A stretch of DNA of 64,000 nucleotides from Excoecaria cochinchinensis. Lineage: Eukaryota; Streptophyta; Magnoliopsida; Malpighiales; Euphorbiaceae. A program made the position numbers and the translations under genes. The DNA lies in the NCBI GenBank assembly GCA_947683425.1, contig CANTUQ010000035.1, positions 3,333,001 to 3,397,000 on the forward strand. The letters run 5' to 3'. This document shows positions 33,757-46,738 of the stretch, in pieces. Every line of letters starts with the position of its first letter. Position 1 is the stretch's first letter. The notes under the pieces were generated by a model. It worked only from the letters and a program-made list of their open reading frames with translations. It was not told the origin of the DNA and ran no database searches.

Positions 33757-33942
33757 TTACACGGCGGTAAGGAACACCTATACTGCCGTGTAAAATGCCA
33801 CTGGTTTGTGAAGTTTAAGTGTCCGTCGTGTTACACGGCGGTAAGAGTTACCCATACTGCCGTGTAAAACGCTACTGGTAAGTGAGAATTTTGTGCCCGT
33901 CATGTTACACGGCGGTAAGGGGTACTCCATACCGCCGTGTAA
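33757..33942 (+). repeat. GC palindrome island of the solo LTR
   Basis: Three units of about 75 bp, each a hairpin TTACACGGCGGTA .. TACYGCCGTGTAA: 33757-33793, 33831-33867 and 33905-33942. In the first two the second arm has T for C, giving a G-U pair. Flanks are strongly AT-rich. Confidence 0.88.
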
Positions 33943-34335
33943 ATCGTGTTTCCTCTTTTTGAGATGTTTTTATGGGTAATTTGTATTTGGGTCTTTATTA
34001 TGGGTTCATAGTTAATAAGTTTATCATATTATTATACTTATGATCATGTAAGATATGGTTGTCTTATGTCATGAGGTTTTAACTATAAGCTAAATGATAA
34101 TGAATGTTTTTCCTATATATGACTATTATGTATGTGATGTAAATGTATGTGAGTCACTAAATTGGGAGTTTATGTTTGATATCAGTGGTAAATGATTTAT
34201 ATGTCTTGGTTTAAGAGTATTATACATGTATGCACAAATTATATGTTTACTTTTATAATATACACTTCTATATGACAATGAGCTTAGTATGTGGAGGTGT
34301 TATATTCTTGGGCCTGATCAGTCATAGTTAGTGGA

Positions 34336-34863
34336 TAGATAAGCGCTTATCTAGGGTATAAGTATATGTGTGTGTGCAGCTGCTATACGATATATGAATA
34401 TGAAGACCCCATCCACATGTTTTGAGGCTTCGGTCTCCACTTGAAATATATATATTTGATTTGAGACTTATGTCTCTACAAGTTGGATACTGTGTCCAAT
34501 CAGTATCAAATTCCCGTATCCACTAGTTAATGAATATCGGGCTATAATGTGTGGGTCTAATTGTATTTGTTGCTGTCATTAGTATATAATTTGAGCATAT
34601 GTTACATGTTTATATTCGAGGGACGCAACTAGATGTAATATGATAAAGGTAACTTGGTGAACATGAATAATTGCTTTATATTGTGTACATGCTCATGTTT
34701 ATAGATAATAGTTTTATATATGAATATGTTAGTGTACATGGTTAGTCATGCAAATTGTTTATCACTTGTGTATTTAATTACATTTGTCTATATATATATA
34801 TGTTGTTGTTTGTCTGTTTCTCCCCACTAAGCGTTATCGCTTAGCACGGGCTCTTTTCCCGTG
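34336..34863 (+). repeat. Palindrome and twin hairpin of the solo LTR
   Basis: TAGATAAGC/GCTTATCTA is a perfect 18-bp palindrome at 34336-34353 after GTGGA, with GCAGCTGC at 34376-34383. The twin hairpin CTAAGCG..CGCTTAG plus CACGGG..CCCGTG is at 34827-34863, 350 bp from the LTR end. Confidence 0.8.
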
Positions 34864-35218
34864 TAGGTGGCAGGTTTATTTTTGGGAGTCGAACATCTGC
34901 AGGTCGGCCACTAGAAGTATGTAGTTGGAGTTTATTTTTGTGTCTTCCGCTTTTTATCTATTTTTGTATATGGATTTGATTATGGAAAATGTACTTTTTG
35001 TATTGGAATAACCTTTTTTGTAGATGTTTTTGTTACTAGCTATTTTTGTAAAACGATATAGTTATATGTATTTTATTTAGACTTACTATATTTTGATTAA
35101 TGTTTTATTGTTTCTCATCTTTATTTTGTTTATAAGTGTGTGTATTTGGATTCGTACGTGTTTGTGCGCACGGCATCTCGGTATCCTTCCAACGGGGGTA
35201 ACGGGGTGTCACAGATGT

Positions 35219-35866
35219 ACTGAAGCTTTCCTAGGAAACTTCTAACCTCTTTCTCTTTTTGAGGCACTGGCATCTCTCTGATGGCCCTGACCTTGTCAGC
35301 ATCTACTTCAATTCCTCTCTGGCTTACCACATGGCCCAATAGCTTACCCGAGATAACTCCAAAAATGCACTTCTTGGGATTGAGGCGCAGATCATACTTA
35401 TTAATCCTTTGAAAGAACTTTTCCAAAGCCTCGAAGTGACCTTCTCTGGTAGCTGACTTGATCATCATGTCGTCAACATACACCTCCACTTCTTTATGGA
35501 TCAAATCATTGAGAACTCTGGTGGCCATCCTCTGATAGGTCGCTCCTGCATTCTTTAGTCCAAAAGGCATGACCTGATAAGCAAATGTACCCCATTCGGT
35601 GATGAAGGCTGCCTTAATCCGATCCACTATCTTGTTAAGGATTTGATTGTACCTTGCGTACCTGTCCACGAAGCTATACATTATGCAAGCAGCTGCACTA
35701 TCTACCAGCACATCAATATGAGGCAGAGGAAAATCATCTTTCAGACAGGCTTTGTTCAGGTCCCGATAGTCCACACATACTCGAACCTTTCCATCCTTTC
35801 TAGCCACAGGAACTACATAGCCAGCCATGTCGGGTATTTAACCTCCAGTAAAAACTTAGCCTCAAT
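35219..35866 (-). pseudogene. Reverse transcriptase of left arm
   Basis: The frame from 35828 covers the RT from VVPVARKDGKVRVCVDYRDL through FGLKNAGATYQRM and the intact YVDDM box to MPVPQKEKEVRSFLGKLQY, then enters the inserted LTR. The first catalytic block is degraded (SFVDRYARYNQ against FMDGYAGYNQ in the related copy at 40876-41330). A stop (CAG to TAG) and a frameshift separate it from the upstream linker. Confidence 0.82.
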
Positions 35867-37835
35867 CTACTTATGGATCTCTTCTTTCACCTTCTGAGCC
35901 CATTCTGGCCTAAGTCTTCTGAGCTTTTGCTTGACCGATTTACTCTCTGGGTAAGTTGGAATGGCATGTTCAGCTACATCTTGATTAATTCTCGGCATGT
36001 CCTCGTAGGTCCTGGCAAAGACTTTTTCATATTTTTTTAATATTCTCTCAAATTTTATCCTCTCCTCAGGAGTTATGTCTGATGCTATCAAAATTTCCTT
36101 TGGGTTCTCCAAAGTTTTGAGATTAAATGTAGTCGTGCTAGTTGAGTTAATGTCAAAGATGAATGCATCATGTTTATGATCATGAGAAATGAAATCATCA
36201 GAAACATCACACAAGTAAGCAAAGTTATTCATCTCATTAATGTAATTAGCAACCTTAACATTGTCATTAAAAAGTTTTGGCATAAAAATAGTATCTAAGC
36301 AACTATTGTCTTTATCTTCTGTCGACACCGATATTGTAGCCGATTGGGCTTTGACTTCTTGGCTTGGTGGAGGCTTTTCAACTACCTCCGGTGAAATCTT
36401 CAAATTTTCAAACTTCAGCTCTGGCTCTACCATCTTTTCCTTTCCCTTTAACCTGGTAGCCAACAGCCTATCAGTGACAATCTCCTCAGGCCCATCCCTA
36501 TCCCAGACACTGCACTGTTTTATAATTTCCTCATCCTAGAAGTTCTCTGCAGACTTGATAACTCTGACATCCCAGTCGAAGACATCATTGAAGATTTCAA
36601 ACCCCGGAATGATCTTTCTATTTATCCACTGAGGCTCTTCATCACCAGTGTAAGCACAGACCGAGGAGGCAGGCACAAAACTCTCTGAAAGGTGGGGGAT
36701 CTTTTCTGGCACTTTCTTCTTACTATAATCACCTTTATAGCCCAAACCCCTCCGATCTTTCTGGCCATGTGTTATGATAGCAGACTGCAGCCCTTGTGAG
36801 TTTTTTCCCAAACCAGCACCTGGAAGGAAGTGCATCTTCTTCATCATGTTCATCACCTGAGGGCTACCACCTGCCAAGCCCTGCTCCTCTCCTATCACCG
36901 ATATATGAAAACCACTGAATGGCTGGTTAGAAATCCCCAAGGCAGACACTTGGTTTTCTCTCGCTGCTTTAATAGTCACCACCTCTCCTTCATGAGGTTT
37001 CTTGATCATCTGGTGTAGGGTAGATGGCACTCCTCCCAATTTATAGAACCATGGCCTTCCAAGCAGAGCAGAGAAATTTGCTGGGATAGGCAAGACCATA
37101 AATTCTGCTTCTGTCTTAATGGGCCCAGTCTTGACTAGAGCTTTGAAAGTTCCCGATGCTTATCTCCGAGAATTATCGTAGGCTGTGATGGTTAAATCAG
37201 ACTTGCTCAGCATGCTTTCATTTAGCCCAAAAGCCTCAAGTGCCACTAAAGGGAAAATATTTATGGATGAGCCATCATTAACCATAACACAAGCAGTGTG
37301 CTTGTCATTAATTTGTGCTTTGATGTACAGTGGCCGATTGTGATTACGACCTTTAGCCGACAAATCTGTATCAGAAAACACCAGTCTCTCCCCTGATCCC
37401 CCCTTGACGAGATCTAGCAGCTCAGATGGAGAAATTGTGATGGCTATGATGGACTCACTCAATGCCTCAACTAACTTCTGTCTATGAGAAGGGGACTGCC
37501 TTAGAAGGTCTCAAATAGATATCTGAGCCGTGGTCTTTTTCAGCTGCTTTACTATGGGATTTTCTTCCGGCTCCTTCTCCACAAGTGCTTGCACTGAGTC
37601 CTGCTATTTCTCAATTTCGGGGACCACTCTCCCACTTCTTATTACAGCCCCAACTCTCTCATCCTTCTTCAAATCCCATGGATCCGTGAACTCTCCATCT
37701 TTCTCCTCTTCATCTTCGTCTCCACTCTCACTAGTGGACCAACAGTCTATCGCCGCCAGGGGTATCCCTTTTTCACTTGCTTCAGACCGAGTGATAGCGA
37801 CGTAATCATTTCCATACAAATCATTTCCATACGTA
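35867..37835 (-). pseudogene. Gag-pro spacer, protease, G-patch and pre-RT linker of left arm
   Basis: Minus order: spacer with STSESGDEDEEEKDGEF and AVIRSGRVVPEI (37.8-37.6 kb), and the aspartic protease at 37462-37160 with active-site context CVMVNDGSSINIFPL. The flap side (VVLPIPANFSALLGRPWF) and G-patch-like MMKKMHFLPGAGLGKNSQG follow at 37099-36536. The pre-RT linker is at 36463-35867 (ENPKEILIASDITPEERIK). Stops separate the pieces, largely in one frame. It is the best-preserved protease in the window. It begins abruptly at the head-to-head junction. Confidence 0.8.
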
Positions 37836-37850
37836 ATCATTTCAAGATGC
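37800..37850. other. Head-to-head junction of two Tat interiors
   Basis: Left of about 37,820 the minus strand reads the spacer sequence LYGNDYV; right of 37,847 the plus strand reads gag (MPDIPKFDGTSDP). Between them the motif aatcatttccata occurs twice, a small duplication at the breakpoint. Confidence 0.8.
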
Positions 37851-38383
37851 CTGATATTCCAAAATTTGACGGCACCTCTGACCCTGCTGCACACATTAAG
37901 CAGTACTCACTAGTCATGAAGGGGATGAAAGATTGGGAGTCCTTGAAGGACATTGCTATAGAGGCAGATGGAGAATATATGGCCAGAAGGGCAAGCAGTG
38001 AGGCTTATGCCAAGAAGGGCTACAACAATCAAGGTGTAACCAAATCAGCTAGTTCCAACAGTGGTAACAGAAGTGGGAAGACAACTGAGGTATCAGTGAC
38101 AGGCGTGAATTAGAGGTATTTCTCGAATTTGGGTAGGCCATTATCATGGGTACTGAAGAGGTTGATGAAGGAGGGGAAGCTATAACCCCTGTCACCTAGG
38201 CCAGCTAGGACCCAAGGGGAATCAGGGCATAAAGAGAATGAATATTGTGCCTTTCACCAACATACTGGGCATCTGATAGACAATTGCTTTAGGCTGAGGC
38301 ACCAGATTCAGGATCTGATCGATAGTAAGCAGATCGCCGATCCTAAAAAGAGGGAAAGCAAGAAGAAGTCTAATTTAAATGTT
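37848..38383 (+). pseudogene. gag: Gag fragment of right arm (internal deletion)
   Basis: Starts MPDIPKFDGTSDPAAHIKQ and jumps from VMKG to MKDWESLKDIAIEA, losing roughly 120 residues of the gag domain. The zinc knuckle CAFHQHTGHLIDNC is kept. A TAG at about 38,111 and a TAA near 38,183 break the frame. Confidence 0.78.
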
Positions 38384-39488
38384 ATGCCACCACCTGTCTT
38401 TATGATTGGGTCAAGCCTACCCGAATGGTATGTCCTTCAAGATTTGTATGGAAATGATTACGTCGCTATCACTTTCCCTGAGGCGAGTGAAAAAGGGATT
38501 CCCGTGGCAGCGATAGACTATTGGTCCACTAGTGAGAGTGGAGACGAAGATGAAGAGGAGAAAGATGGAGAGTTCACGGATCCATGGGATTTGGAGGAGG
38601 ATGAGAGAGTTGGGGCTGTAATAAGAAGTGGGAGAGTGGTCCCGAAGTTGAGAAGCAGCAGGACTCAGTGTAAGCACCTGTGGAGAAGGAGCCAAAAGAA
38701 AATCCCATAGTAAAGAAGCTGAAAAAGACCACAGCTCAGATATCTATTTGGGACCTTCTAAGGCAGTCCCCTTCTCAAAGACAGACGTTAGTTGAGGCAT
38801 TGAGTGAGTCCACCGTAGCCACCACAATTTCTCCATCCGAGCTGCTAGATCTCATCAAGGGGGGATCAGGGGAGAGACTGGTGTTTTCTGATACAGATTT
38901 GTCAGCTGAAAGCCGTAATCACAATTGGCCGCTGTACATCAAAGCATAAATTAATGATAAGCACACCGCTTGTCTTATGGTTGATGATGGCTTATCCATA
39001 AATGTTTGCCTCTAGTGGCACTTTAGGCTTTTGGGCTAAATGAAAGCATGTTGAGCAAGTCTGATTTAACCATCACAGCCTACAATAATTCTCGGAGACA
39101 AGCATCTAGAACTTTTAGAGCTCTAGTCAAGACTGGGCCCATTGAGACAGAAGCAGAATTTATGGTCTTCGACTGGGATGTCGGAGTTATCAAGTCTGCA
39201 GAGAACTTCTGGGATGAGGAAATTATGACACAGTGCAGCGTCTGGGATAGGGATGGGCCTAAGGAGATTGTCACTGATAGGCTATTAGCTACCAGTTGAA
39301 GGGAAAGGAAAAGATGGTAGGGCCAGAGCTGAAGTTTGAAAATTTGAAGATTTCGCCGGAGGTAGTTGAAAAGCCTCCACCGAGCCAAGAAGTCAAAGCC
39401 TAGTCGGCTACAACATCGGCATCGATAGGAGATGAAGAAAATAGTTACTTAAGCACTATTTTTATGCCAGAATGTTTTAATGACAATG

Positions 39489-39491
<3 letters not shown>
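38384..39491 (+). pseudogene. Gag-pro spacer, protease and linker fragments of right arm
   Basis: VFMIGSSLPEWYVLQDLYG starts the spacer and AVIRSGRVVP follows. After a frameshift near 38,680 comes the pre-protease block (AQISIWDLLRQSPSQRQ, DLIKGGSGERLVFSDTD). The active-site stretch near 38,980 is broken by a shift. Between TEAEFMV and FDWDVGVIKSAENFW the flap and G-patch segments are deleted (about 39,165). The MITE interrupts the acidic linker at 39,491. Confidence 0.72.
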
Positions 39492-40619
<1,128 letters not shown>

Positions 40620-41330
40620 ATGTTGTTGATTACATTAATGAGATGAATAAATTTGCTTACTTGTGTGATGTTTCTGATGATTTTATTTCTCATGATCATA
40701 AACATGATGCATTCATCTTTGACATTAACTCAACTAGCACGACTGCATTTAATCTCGAAACTTTGGAGAACCCAAAGGAAATTTTGATAGCATCAGACAT
40801 AACTCCTGAGGAGAGGATAAAATTTGAGAGAATATTAAAAAATATGAAAAAGTCTTTGCCTGAACTTACGAGGACATGCCAGAAATTGATCGAGATGTAA
40901 CCGAACATGCCATTCCAACTTACCCAGAGAGTAAACCGGTCAAGCAAAAGCTCAGAAGACTTAGGCCAGAATGGGCTCAGAAGGTGAAAGAAGAGATCCA
41001 TAAGCAGATTGAGGCTAAGTTTTTACTGGAGGTTAAATACCCGACGTGGCTGGCTAATGTAGTTCCTGTGGCTAAAAAGGATGGAAAGGTTCAAGTATGT
41101 GTGGACTATTGGGACCTGAACAAAGCCTATCCGAAAGATGATTTTCCTCTGCCTCATATTGATGTGCTGGTAGATAGTGCCACTGCTTGCATGATGTACA
41201 GCTTCATGGATGGGTACGCAGGGTATAATCAAATCCTTAACAAGATAGTGGATCGGATTAAGATAGCCTTCATCACCAAATGGGGTACATTTGCTTATCG
41301 GGTCATGCCTTTTGGATCCACCAGTTTTAA
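40620..41330 (+). pseudogene. Pre-RT linker and N-terminal RT of right arm
   Basis: The linker MNKFAYLCDVSDDFISHDHK .. ENPKEILIASDITPEERIK (40643-40865) is followed after a frameshift by RT (40876 on) with NVVPVAKKDGKVQVCVDY and the intact FMDGYAGYNQ block. After RVMPFG (about 41,312) the frame falls into the PPVLRPPHR segment. Roughly 0.8 kb, including the YVDD box, is deleted. Confidence 0.82.
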
Positions 41331-42325
41331 GACCACCACATCGTGCCAAACCATTAATCTTGTATCTGGCAGTAGAAGACAATTTAGTGGGTGCCATGAT
41401 GGCCCAGGAGGATGACTTTGGAGTGGAGTTTGCTATTTACTATCTTAGCAAGACATTCCTGACATATGAAGCCAAATATGTTGAAGTAGAAAAGATTTGC
41501 TTAGCAGTGATTTGGGCCTCCAAAAAGTTGCGACGCTACTTTCATTCCTTCAGTATACAAGCAGTTGCCAAGCATAATTCGCTTAGGTACCTTCAGGAAG
41601 CACCCTCTTTACTAGGAAAAATGGGAAGATGGTTACTACTATTGCAGGAGTTTGATATCGAATATATAACTAGGAAAACCATTAAGGGAAGAGTTGTAGC
41701 TGAGTTCTTGGCTAAACACCCTATTGAGGGAGACCAATTCAAATACAATTTTCCCGATGAAGATGTCACGGCCATAGCAGTACAGGGGTGGCAATTGTTC
41801 TTTAATGGGGTAGTTAACAGAAAAGGGGCAGGAGCAGGGATCGTTCTTACAACCACGGATGGTGAAAAGCTGCCATTAGCCAAGCAGTTGAGGTACAAGG
41901 CTACCAATAATGAAGCGGAATATGAAGCTTGCATCTTCAGATTGGAAGCATTGCTTGCTCTAGGGGCAAAAACCGTAGAAGTCTTTGGAGACTCTTCCTT
42001 AGTAATTCATCAGATTAGAGGGGAATGGTCAGTTAAGGAAGAAAGGTTGTTACCTTATGTGAAGCATTTGAGAATGTTGAGTAGCCAGTTCGAGACTTGC
42101 ACCTTTCACTTCATCCCCAGGGATGAAAATCAATTGGCTGATGCTCTAGCGACATTAGTGTCCATGTGGGATAATCCAACAGGGGTTGCCATGAAACCCT
42201 TGCTAATCTCTAGCTCGGAAAAGCCTTGTTCTGAAGCTGAGCAGGTGATGGATGTTGGGGCCACCGATGGAAACCCTTGGTACTACGACGTTCAAAATTA
42301 CTTGGAATGGTCAGTTTTTCCATAA
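41311..42325 (+). pseudogene. RNase H and aRNase H of right arm
   Basis: Long frame with RT-linked RNase H (LILYLAVEDNLVGAMMAQED, YYLSKTFLTYEAKYVEVEK) and a complete aRNase H (NNEAEYEA, FGDSSLV, DENQLADALATL). The first aRNase H acidic residue is Asn here (WQLFFNGVVN) where other copies have Asp (FFDG, HFDG), which should abolish activity. It ends at TAA 42323-42325, where B has an open codon. Confidence 0.85.
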
Positions 42326-43521
42326 GAAGCCACCGAGAAAGACCAAAGGATAATTCAAAAGTTGTCCACTCAGTTCATCAGTGTAAATGGCACTTTGTAT
42401 AAAAGGCAAGCCGATGGTATCCAGTTAAGATGTTTAGCGGAGAAAGAAGCTGAAAAGGTTATGGAAGAGGTTCATGCCGGAGTCTGTGGAGCTCACATGA
42501 ATGGCTTAGCCTTAGCAAAGAAGATCATGTACCAAGGATTTTATTGGCTCGCAATGGGTACGGATTGTTCAAAATATGTGAAGCAATGCCAGTTATGCCA
42601 GCAATACGCGAATTTGAGGCATGTGCCAATTTCAGAGCTACATAATTTGACATCTCCATGGCCATTTGTAGCTTGGGGAATAGATATCATAGGCGAGATA
42701 CGTCCTACTGCTTCTAATGGGAGCAGGTTCATTATAGTCGCCATTGATTATTTCACCAAGTGGGTCGAAGCTGAATCTTTCAAGAAGATTGATGCTAAGG
42801 ATATGGCTAAGTTTATCGAGCGAAATTTGATATACAGATATGGCCTCCCACACCATATTGTATCTGATAATGGGTACAATTCTTAGCAGAAACTAAACAG
42901 ATGCTTCAAAAGTATGGAATCCAGCATCACAAGTCTTCTCCTTACCGTCCTCAAGCTAATGGTGCAGTTGAAGCGGCGAACAAGAATGTGAAAAGAATAT
43001 TGGCCAAGATGGTTCAGAGCTATAAAGATTGGGTAGAAAAGCTACCTTTTGCACTCTGGGGTTATAGAACCACGGTCAGAACCTCTACGGGAGCAACACC
43101 ATTCTCTCTGGTATACGGAACCGAAGCAGTTCTGCCAGTTGAAATTGAGCTAAAATCTTTAAGGGTAGTCATGGAAGCCGAGATTCCAGAGACAGAATGG
43201 GCATAATGGCGATTGTTGCAGTTGAATCTGTTGGATGAAGATAGGTTGAGAGCCTATTATCACAATCAGGTTTATCAGAAGAGGTTAGCTCGGTCCTTTA
43301 GCAAGAAGATACGAAAGCATCCATTGAAAGAAGGGGATTTGGTCTTTAAGATGATGAGGCCGGGAGCGCCAGACATACGGGGAAAATTCAGGCCAACTCG
43401 GGAAGGTCCGTTCGTCTTAAAAAGGTTGCTAACAAAAGGGGCAGCGATCTTAGCGGACAGTGATGGGAATGAGTTTAAAGACCCGGTCAATGTCGATAGA
43501 CTAAAAAGGTTCCATGGCTAA
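42326..43521 (+). pseudogene. Integrase of right arm (one frameshift)
   Basis: Zinc finger VHAGVCGAHMNGLALAKK .. CSKYVKQCQLCQQY, core Asp in GIDIIGE and Asp in IVSDNG. A small deletion at about 42,871 shifts the frame (DNG then YNS-stop). The rest is at 42901-43521 in another frame: ANGAVEAANK with the catalytic Glu, then KHPLKEGDLVFKMMRPGAPD and the normal end RLKRFHG. One further stop lies at 43204. It is the best-preserved integrase after B. Confidence 0.85.
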
Positions 43522-44759
43522 AAACCAGAAAATAAAAAGAAGAGAATAAATGGCCCGCAGGTCAAAAACCAAAAAAAAGGCGGCCTTGCTAAAATTGGGC
43601 GCCTTGTCAGGGTGAAAACTGAAAAAAGGCATCCTGGGCAAAAATTAAGGGCTGAGAGAAAATGTTCAATCGAGAAAACCCGAGAGGGCCGATTGATAAC
43701 AGGAGTTTGATGCTTACAAGATCTATTCCGAGATTAGGTGTAGTCTTGTGCTTTTGAATTCTTGTTAAATAAGGATCATGTATGATGAAATCATATAGAA
43801 ATGTACTCAATTTTGCAATGAATAAAAGAATACAGTTTACATTTTCATTGTTCTTTTAGTTCTGCCTTAAAATGAAATATATCACTTATTCATCTAATTA
43901 CTATTGTCTAATCATTCTGTCGGAAGGTGCCTAAGCAGATATGTGCTATTCATTCTTAGCGGAGGTTCTGATAATAGCCTTCTCTTGTAGTTCCTTCAAA
44001 AAAAATCTTGAAAAAAAAAAGAAGAAAGGCCGTTAGAGATGAAAACCGTAACTGGCTCTCTAAGCAAAAGTTAGGCCAAAGGGCAGGGTGAAAACCTGGA
44101 AATAGACAGTCTGCCCTACAAAAAATAAAAAATATAAAAGCCGCTGGATTGATTTGGGTCCATTCCAGGCAAAAGTTAGGCACAGGGTTATGTGAAAATC
44201 CTTAAAGGAACGCATTTCTCACAAAGAAAAGTTAGTGTGAAAATCCACAAGGGACGCACGACCTTTAAAACAATGACTTCCGATGCCTGGAGCAATAAGG
44301 CGGCATTACTTCAGATGATCATCCTTCAGCCAGATAAGGCCTAATTCAGGACATGAGTTAGAATCCCGAGCATATGATCATTGACCAGAGGGCAAAGATG
44401 CACACCTGACAGTTCTCTTTGAAGAGTTTACGGGTCGGAGTCCCTAAGTCAAGACGCATGGTGAAGCGGCCAAGCCATATCCTCAATAGTTCCTTAACCA
44501 CTCAGGACATGGTCTATCTATTTTTGTATGCATTTCATACCATTCTTTAGCAAATATCTGCATATGGCCATTTACACTTGCATGCATAATCTATTGTATA
44601 TATTCCTGTGCACACAGTTTTGCAGGAAAAGTCCAAATGAAGGCCACACACATAAAAGCTAGTCAAGGACAGCAACGTTAGCACTTACCCTTGCTGGACA
44701 ATCAGGTCAAGATAGAATCTACACCGGCAAATCTCCAGGACCTCTTAGGAGGCAATTCT
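43522..44759 (+). repeat. Tat 3' region of right arm, phrase array and spacer
   Basis: 43530-44290 alternates GGCAAAARTTAGG phrases and GTGAAAAYC phrases (GGGTGAAAACC at about 44,086; GTGAAAATCC at about 44,190 and 44,235), separated by A-rich runs. 44290-44759 matches 22700-23220 inverted; no gene seen. Confidence 0.7.
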
Positions 44760-45440
44760 CTAGGGTCTCTTTAGAGACAAATCTCTTTTTCCTGCATTTT
44801 TAGTAGTCTGTAGCAGACTCGGTGCAGTCCTCCTTTGCACTTTTTGTAGTCTGTAGCAGACTCGATGCAATCCTCCTTTTGCATTTTTTATAGTCTGTAG
44901 CAGGCTCAGCGCATCACCATTTGCAGATGGCAGCTGCATTTTTTGTAGTCTGTAGCAGACTCGGTGCAGTCCTCCTTTTGCACTTTTTGTAGTCTGTAGC
45001 ATACTCGGTGCAATCCTCCCTTTGCGTTTTTTGTAGCCTGTAGCAGGCTCGGTGCATCGCCATTTGCGGATGGCAGCTGCACTTTTTAGAGTTTGTAGCA
45101 GACTCGGTGCAATCCTCCTTTTGCGTTTTTTATAGCCTGTAGCAGGCACGTCGCATCGCTATCTGCGGATAGCACCTGCACTTTTAGTAGTCTGGAGCAG
45201 ACTCGGTGCAATCCTCTGAGGAGGATATCTCCTGCGTTTTGTAGTCTTGTCAGTGACTCGATGCCTCGCCATTTGCGGATGGCTCCTGCACTTTTGGTAG
45301 TCTGTAGCAGACTCGGTACAATTCTCTGAGGAGGACATTTCTTGCGTTTTGTAAGTCTATAGCAGACCTGGTGCATCACCTTCTTAGCATGGTTCCCTGG
45401 CACTTTGTAGTCTTGTCAGTAACTCAGTGCAACTCAAGAG
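44760..45440 (+). repeat. Hairpin minisatellite of right arm
   Basis: Reverse-complement counterpart of 21900-22690 with AGTCTGTAGCAGACT and AGCCTGTAGCAGGCT units and GCCATTTGCGGATGGC hairpins. It has fewer units than the left arm. Confidence 0.88.
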
Positions 45441-45554
45441 GATGAATCACAACACTGTTCCCGAGGGAGCAGCCGGAAGGAGGCAGCCTCAGGTACACGC
45501 TTCTTTCCCTTTCCTCAATTTTGGCTCACCTAGACACCCACACACTAGCCTCCC

Positions 45555-45570
45555 TAAAATTAAGGGCAAC
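45555..45570 (+). other. Polypurine tract before LTR D
   Basis: AAAATTAAGGGCAAC directly precedes the LTR start. It is a weakened form of the GGGGGCAAC tract seen before LTR C. Confidence 0.65.
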
Positions 45571-46672
45571 TGTAAACACCGGGTCCCGAGTAGCCTTGAT
45601 CAGGATTACCCAATGATAAAATTAAGTGTGCCGATTTATAGGCAATAAGAATGAAAGTTGGAAGTGATGATTTCCTTGTCGTTTTGATTTGTTAGGAATG
45701 AATAAAAATGTATTTTAAAAATATTTTAAAAATATTTTAAAAATTATTTTGGGGTAAAACAAGTGAGTTTTTAATTTTTTGTGTTTTATAGAAAATTTGA
45801 AAAAAACAAATTCGCGCGAATATCGGGCCGTTGCAGCTCTGGGCGCGCGCCGCAGCGCCCTGGTGCGCAGGCTAGCGCGTAAGACGCTCACGTGGGCGAC
45901 GCCCGTCGGGCGCTCCGACGGTCGTATCTCGCCCCCCTGTCGCCCTCTAGCTACCAATTTCGGTTTTCTTCATTTTTGGGTGTTTTTAATTGATTTTTTT
46001 TTTGCATAATTTAATTTAAATTCAATGCTAAAACTTCTTATATCCCTAACCCTTGAAATTCTGCAGTTTTTAGTATTATGGGAGTTAATTTAGTTTAATT
46101 CTTTAGTTAAAAATCTAAATTTTTGGGGAAAAATAAAAGAGAATTTTAGAAGGAAAATTGAGCGGGATTTTCTTTAGAAAATATCTTCTTCTTCTTTCTT
46201 CTCTCAAACAAATTCTCTAAATTTTCTAAGGAAGTTTTCCAAGAGAATTTTCAAGGCAAAAGATTAATTTCTCTTCTTGGGAATTTTCTTCCTTTCAATT
46301 AACAATTTTTTTACTTTGAGACAAATAAATAAATTATTTGCTCTTGAGTAAAAATGCATTTTTCAACATTTTATTTTACTTCTTCAACTCAAAACAAGCA
46401 ATTGGATCTCCTTACCTTCATTTCATCAAGCTAATTTTGAGGGTAATTATTCTTGGCTCCAATTTTAATTCAATTTTTAATTCAATTTTTATTTCCAATT
46501 AACTAGTTAACATGTAAATTCTTTTAGATTTTTTTTTGGTTTTGTAAATTCTTCTAGACTTTTTATCATGTAAATTCTGTTAGTTCTATTTAGTTTCTTC
46601 TTATTTTTATGTTCTTATTTAATTGTTCATGTCATTATGCATGTTATTATTTTTTATGACTATTGTCTTCAC

Positions 46673-46738
<66 letters not shown>

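Larger units (their letters stand above)
26261..35218. mobile_element. Solo LTR of a Ty3/gypsy element inserted in Tat pol (nested host of F)
   Basis: The LTR proper is 26266-35213 (TGTCACACCCC .. GGGGTGTCACA), flanked by the 5-bp duplication GATGT at 26261-26265 and 35214-35218; it splits the RT/RNase H reading of the left arm. Removing element F and its duplication leaves about 2.6 kb with no PBS, polypurine tract or interior, so it is a solo LTR left by LTR-LTR recombination. It shares end sequences and hairpin modules with F, G and H but is a different family. Confidence 0.92.
21768..37835 (-). mobile_element. Third Tat interior (left arm), 3' LTR = LTR C, interrupted by nested elements
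   Basis: Minus order: gag-pro spacer (37835-37530), protease (37462), G-patch (36.8 kb), RT (35.8-35.2 kb), insertion of 8948 bp, RNase H and aRNase H (26.26-25.3 kb), integrase (25.1-23.955 kb), phrase array, minisatellite, polypurine tract, LTR C. The 5' part (LTR, leader, gag) is missing at the head-to-head junction. Confidence 0.82.

Noticed and set aside
6430..37835. A single 31-kb inversion explaining the two orientation switches
   Set aside because: Re-inverting the segment does not restore a continuous element at either end: a 3' region would meet the gag-pro spacer, and another 3' region would meet mid-gag.
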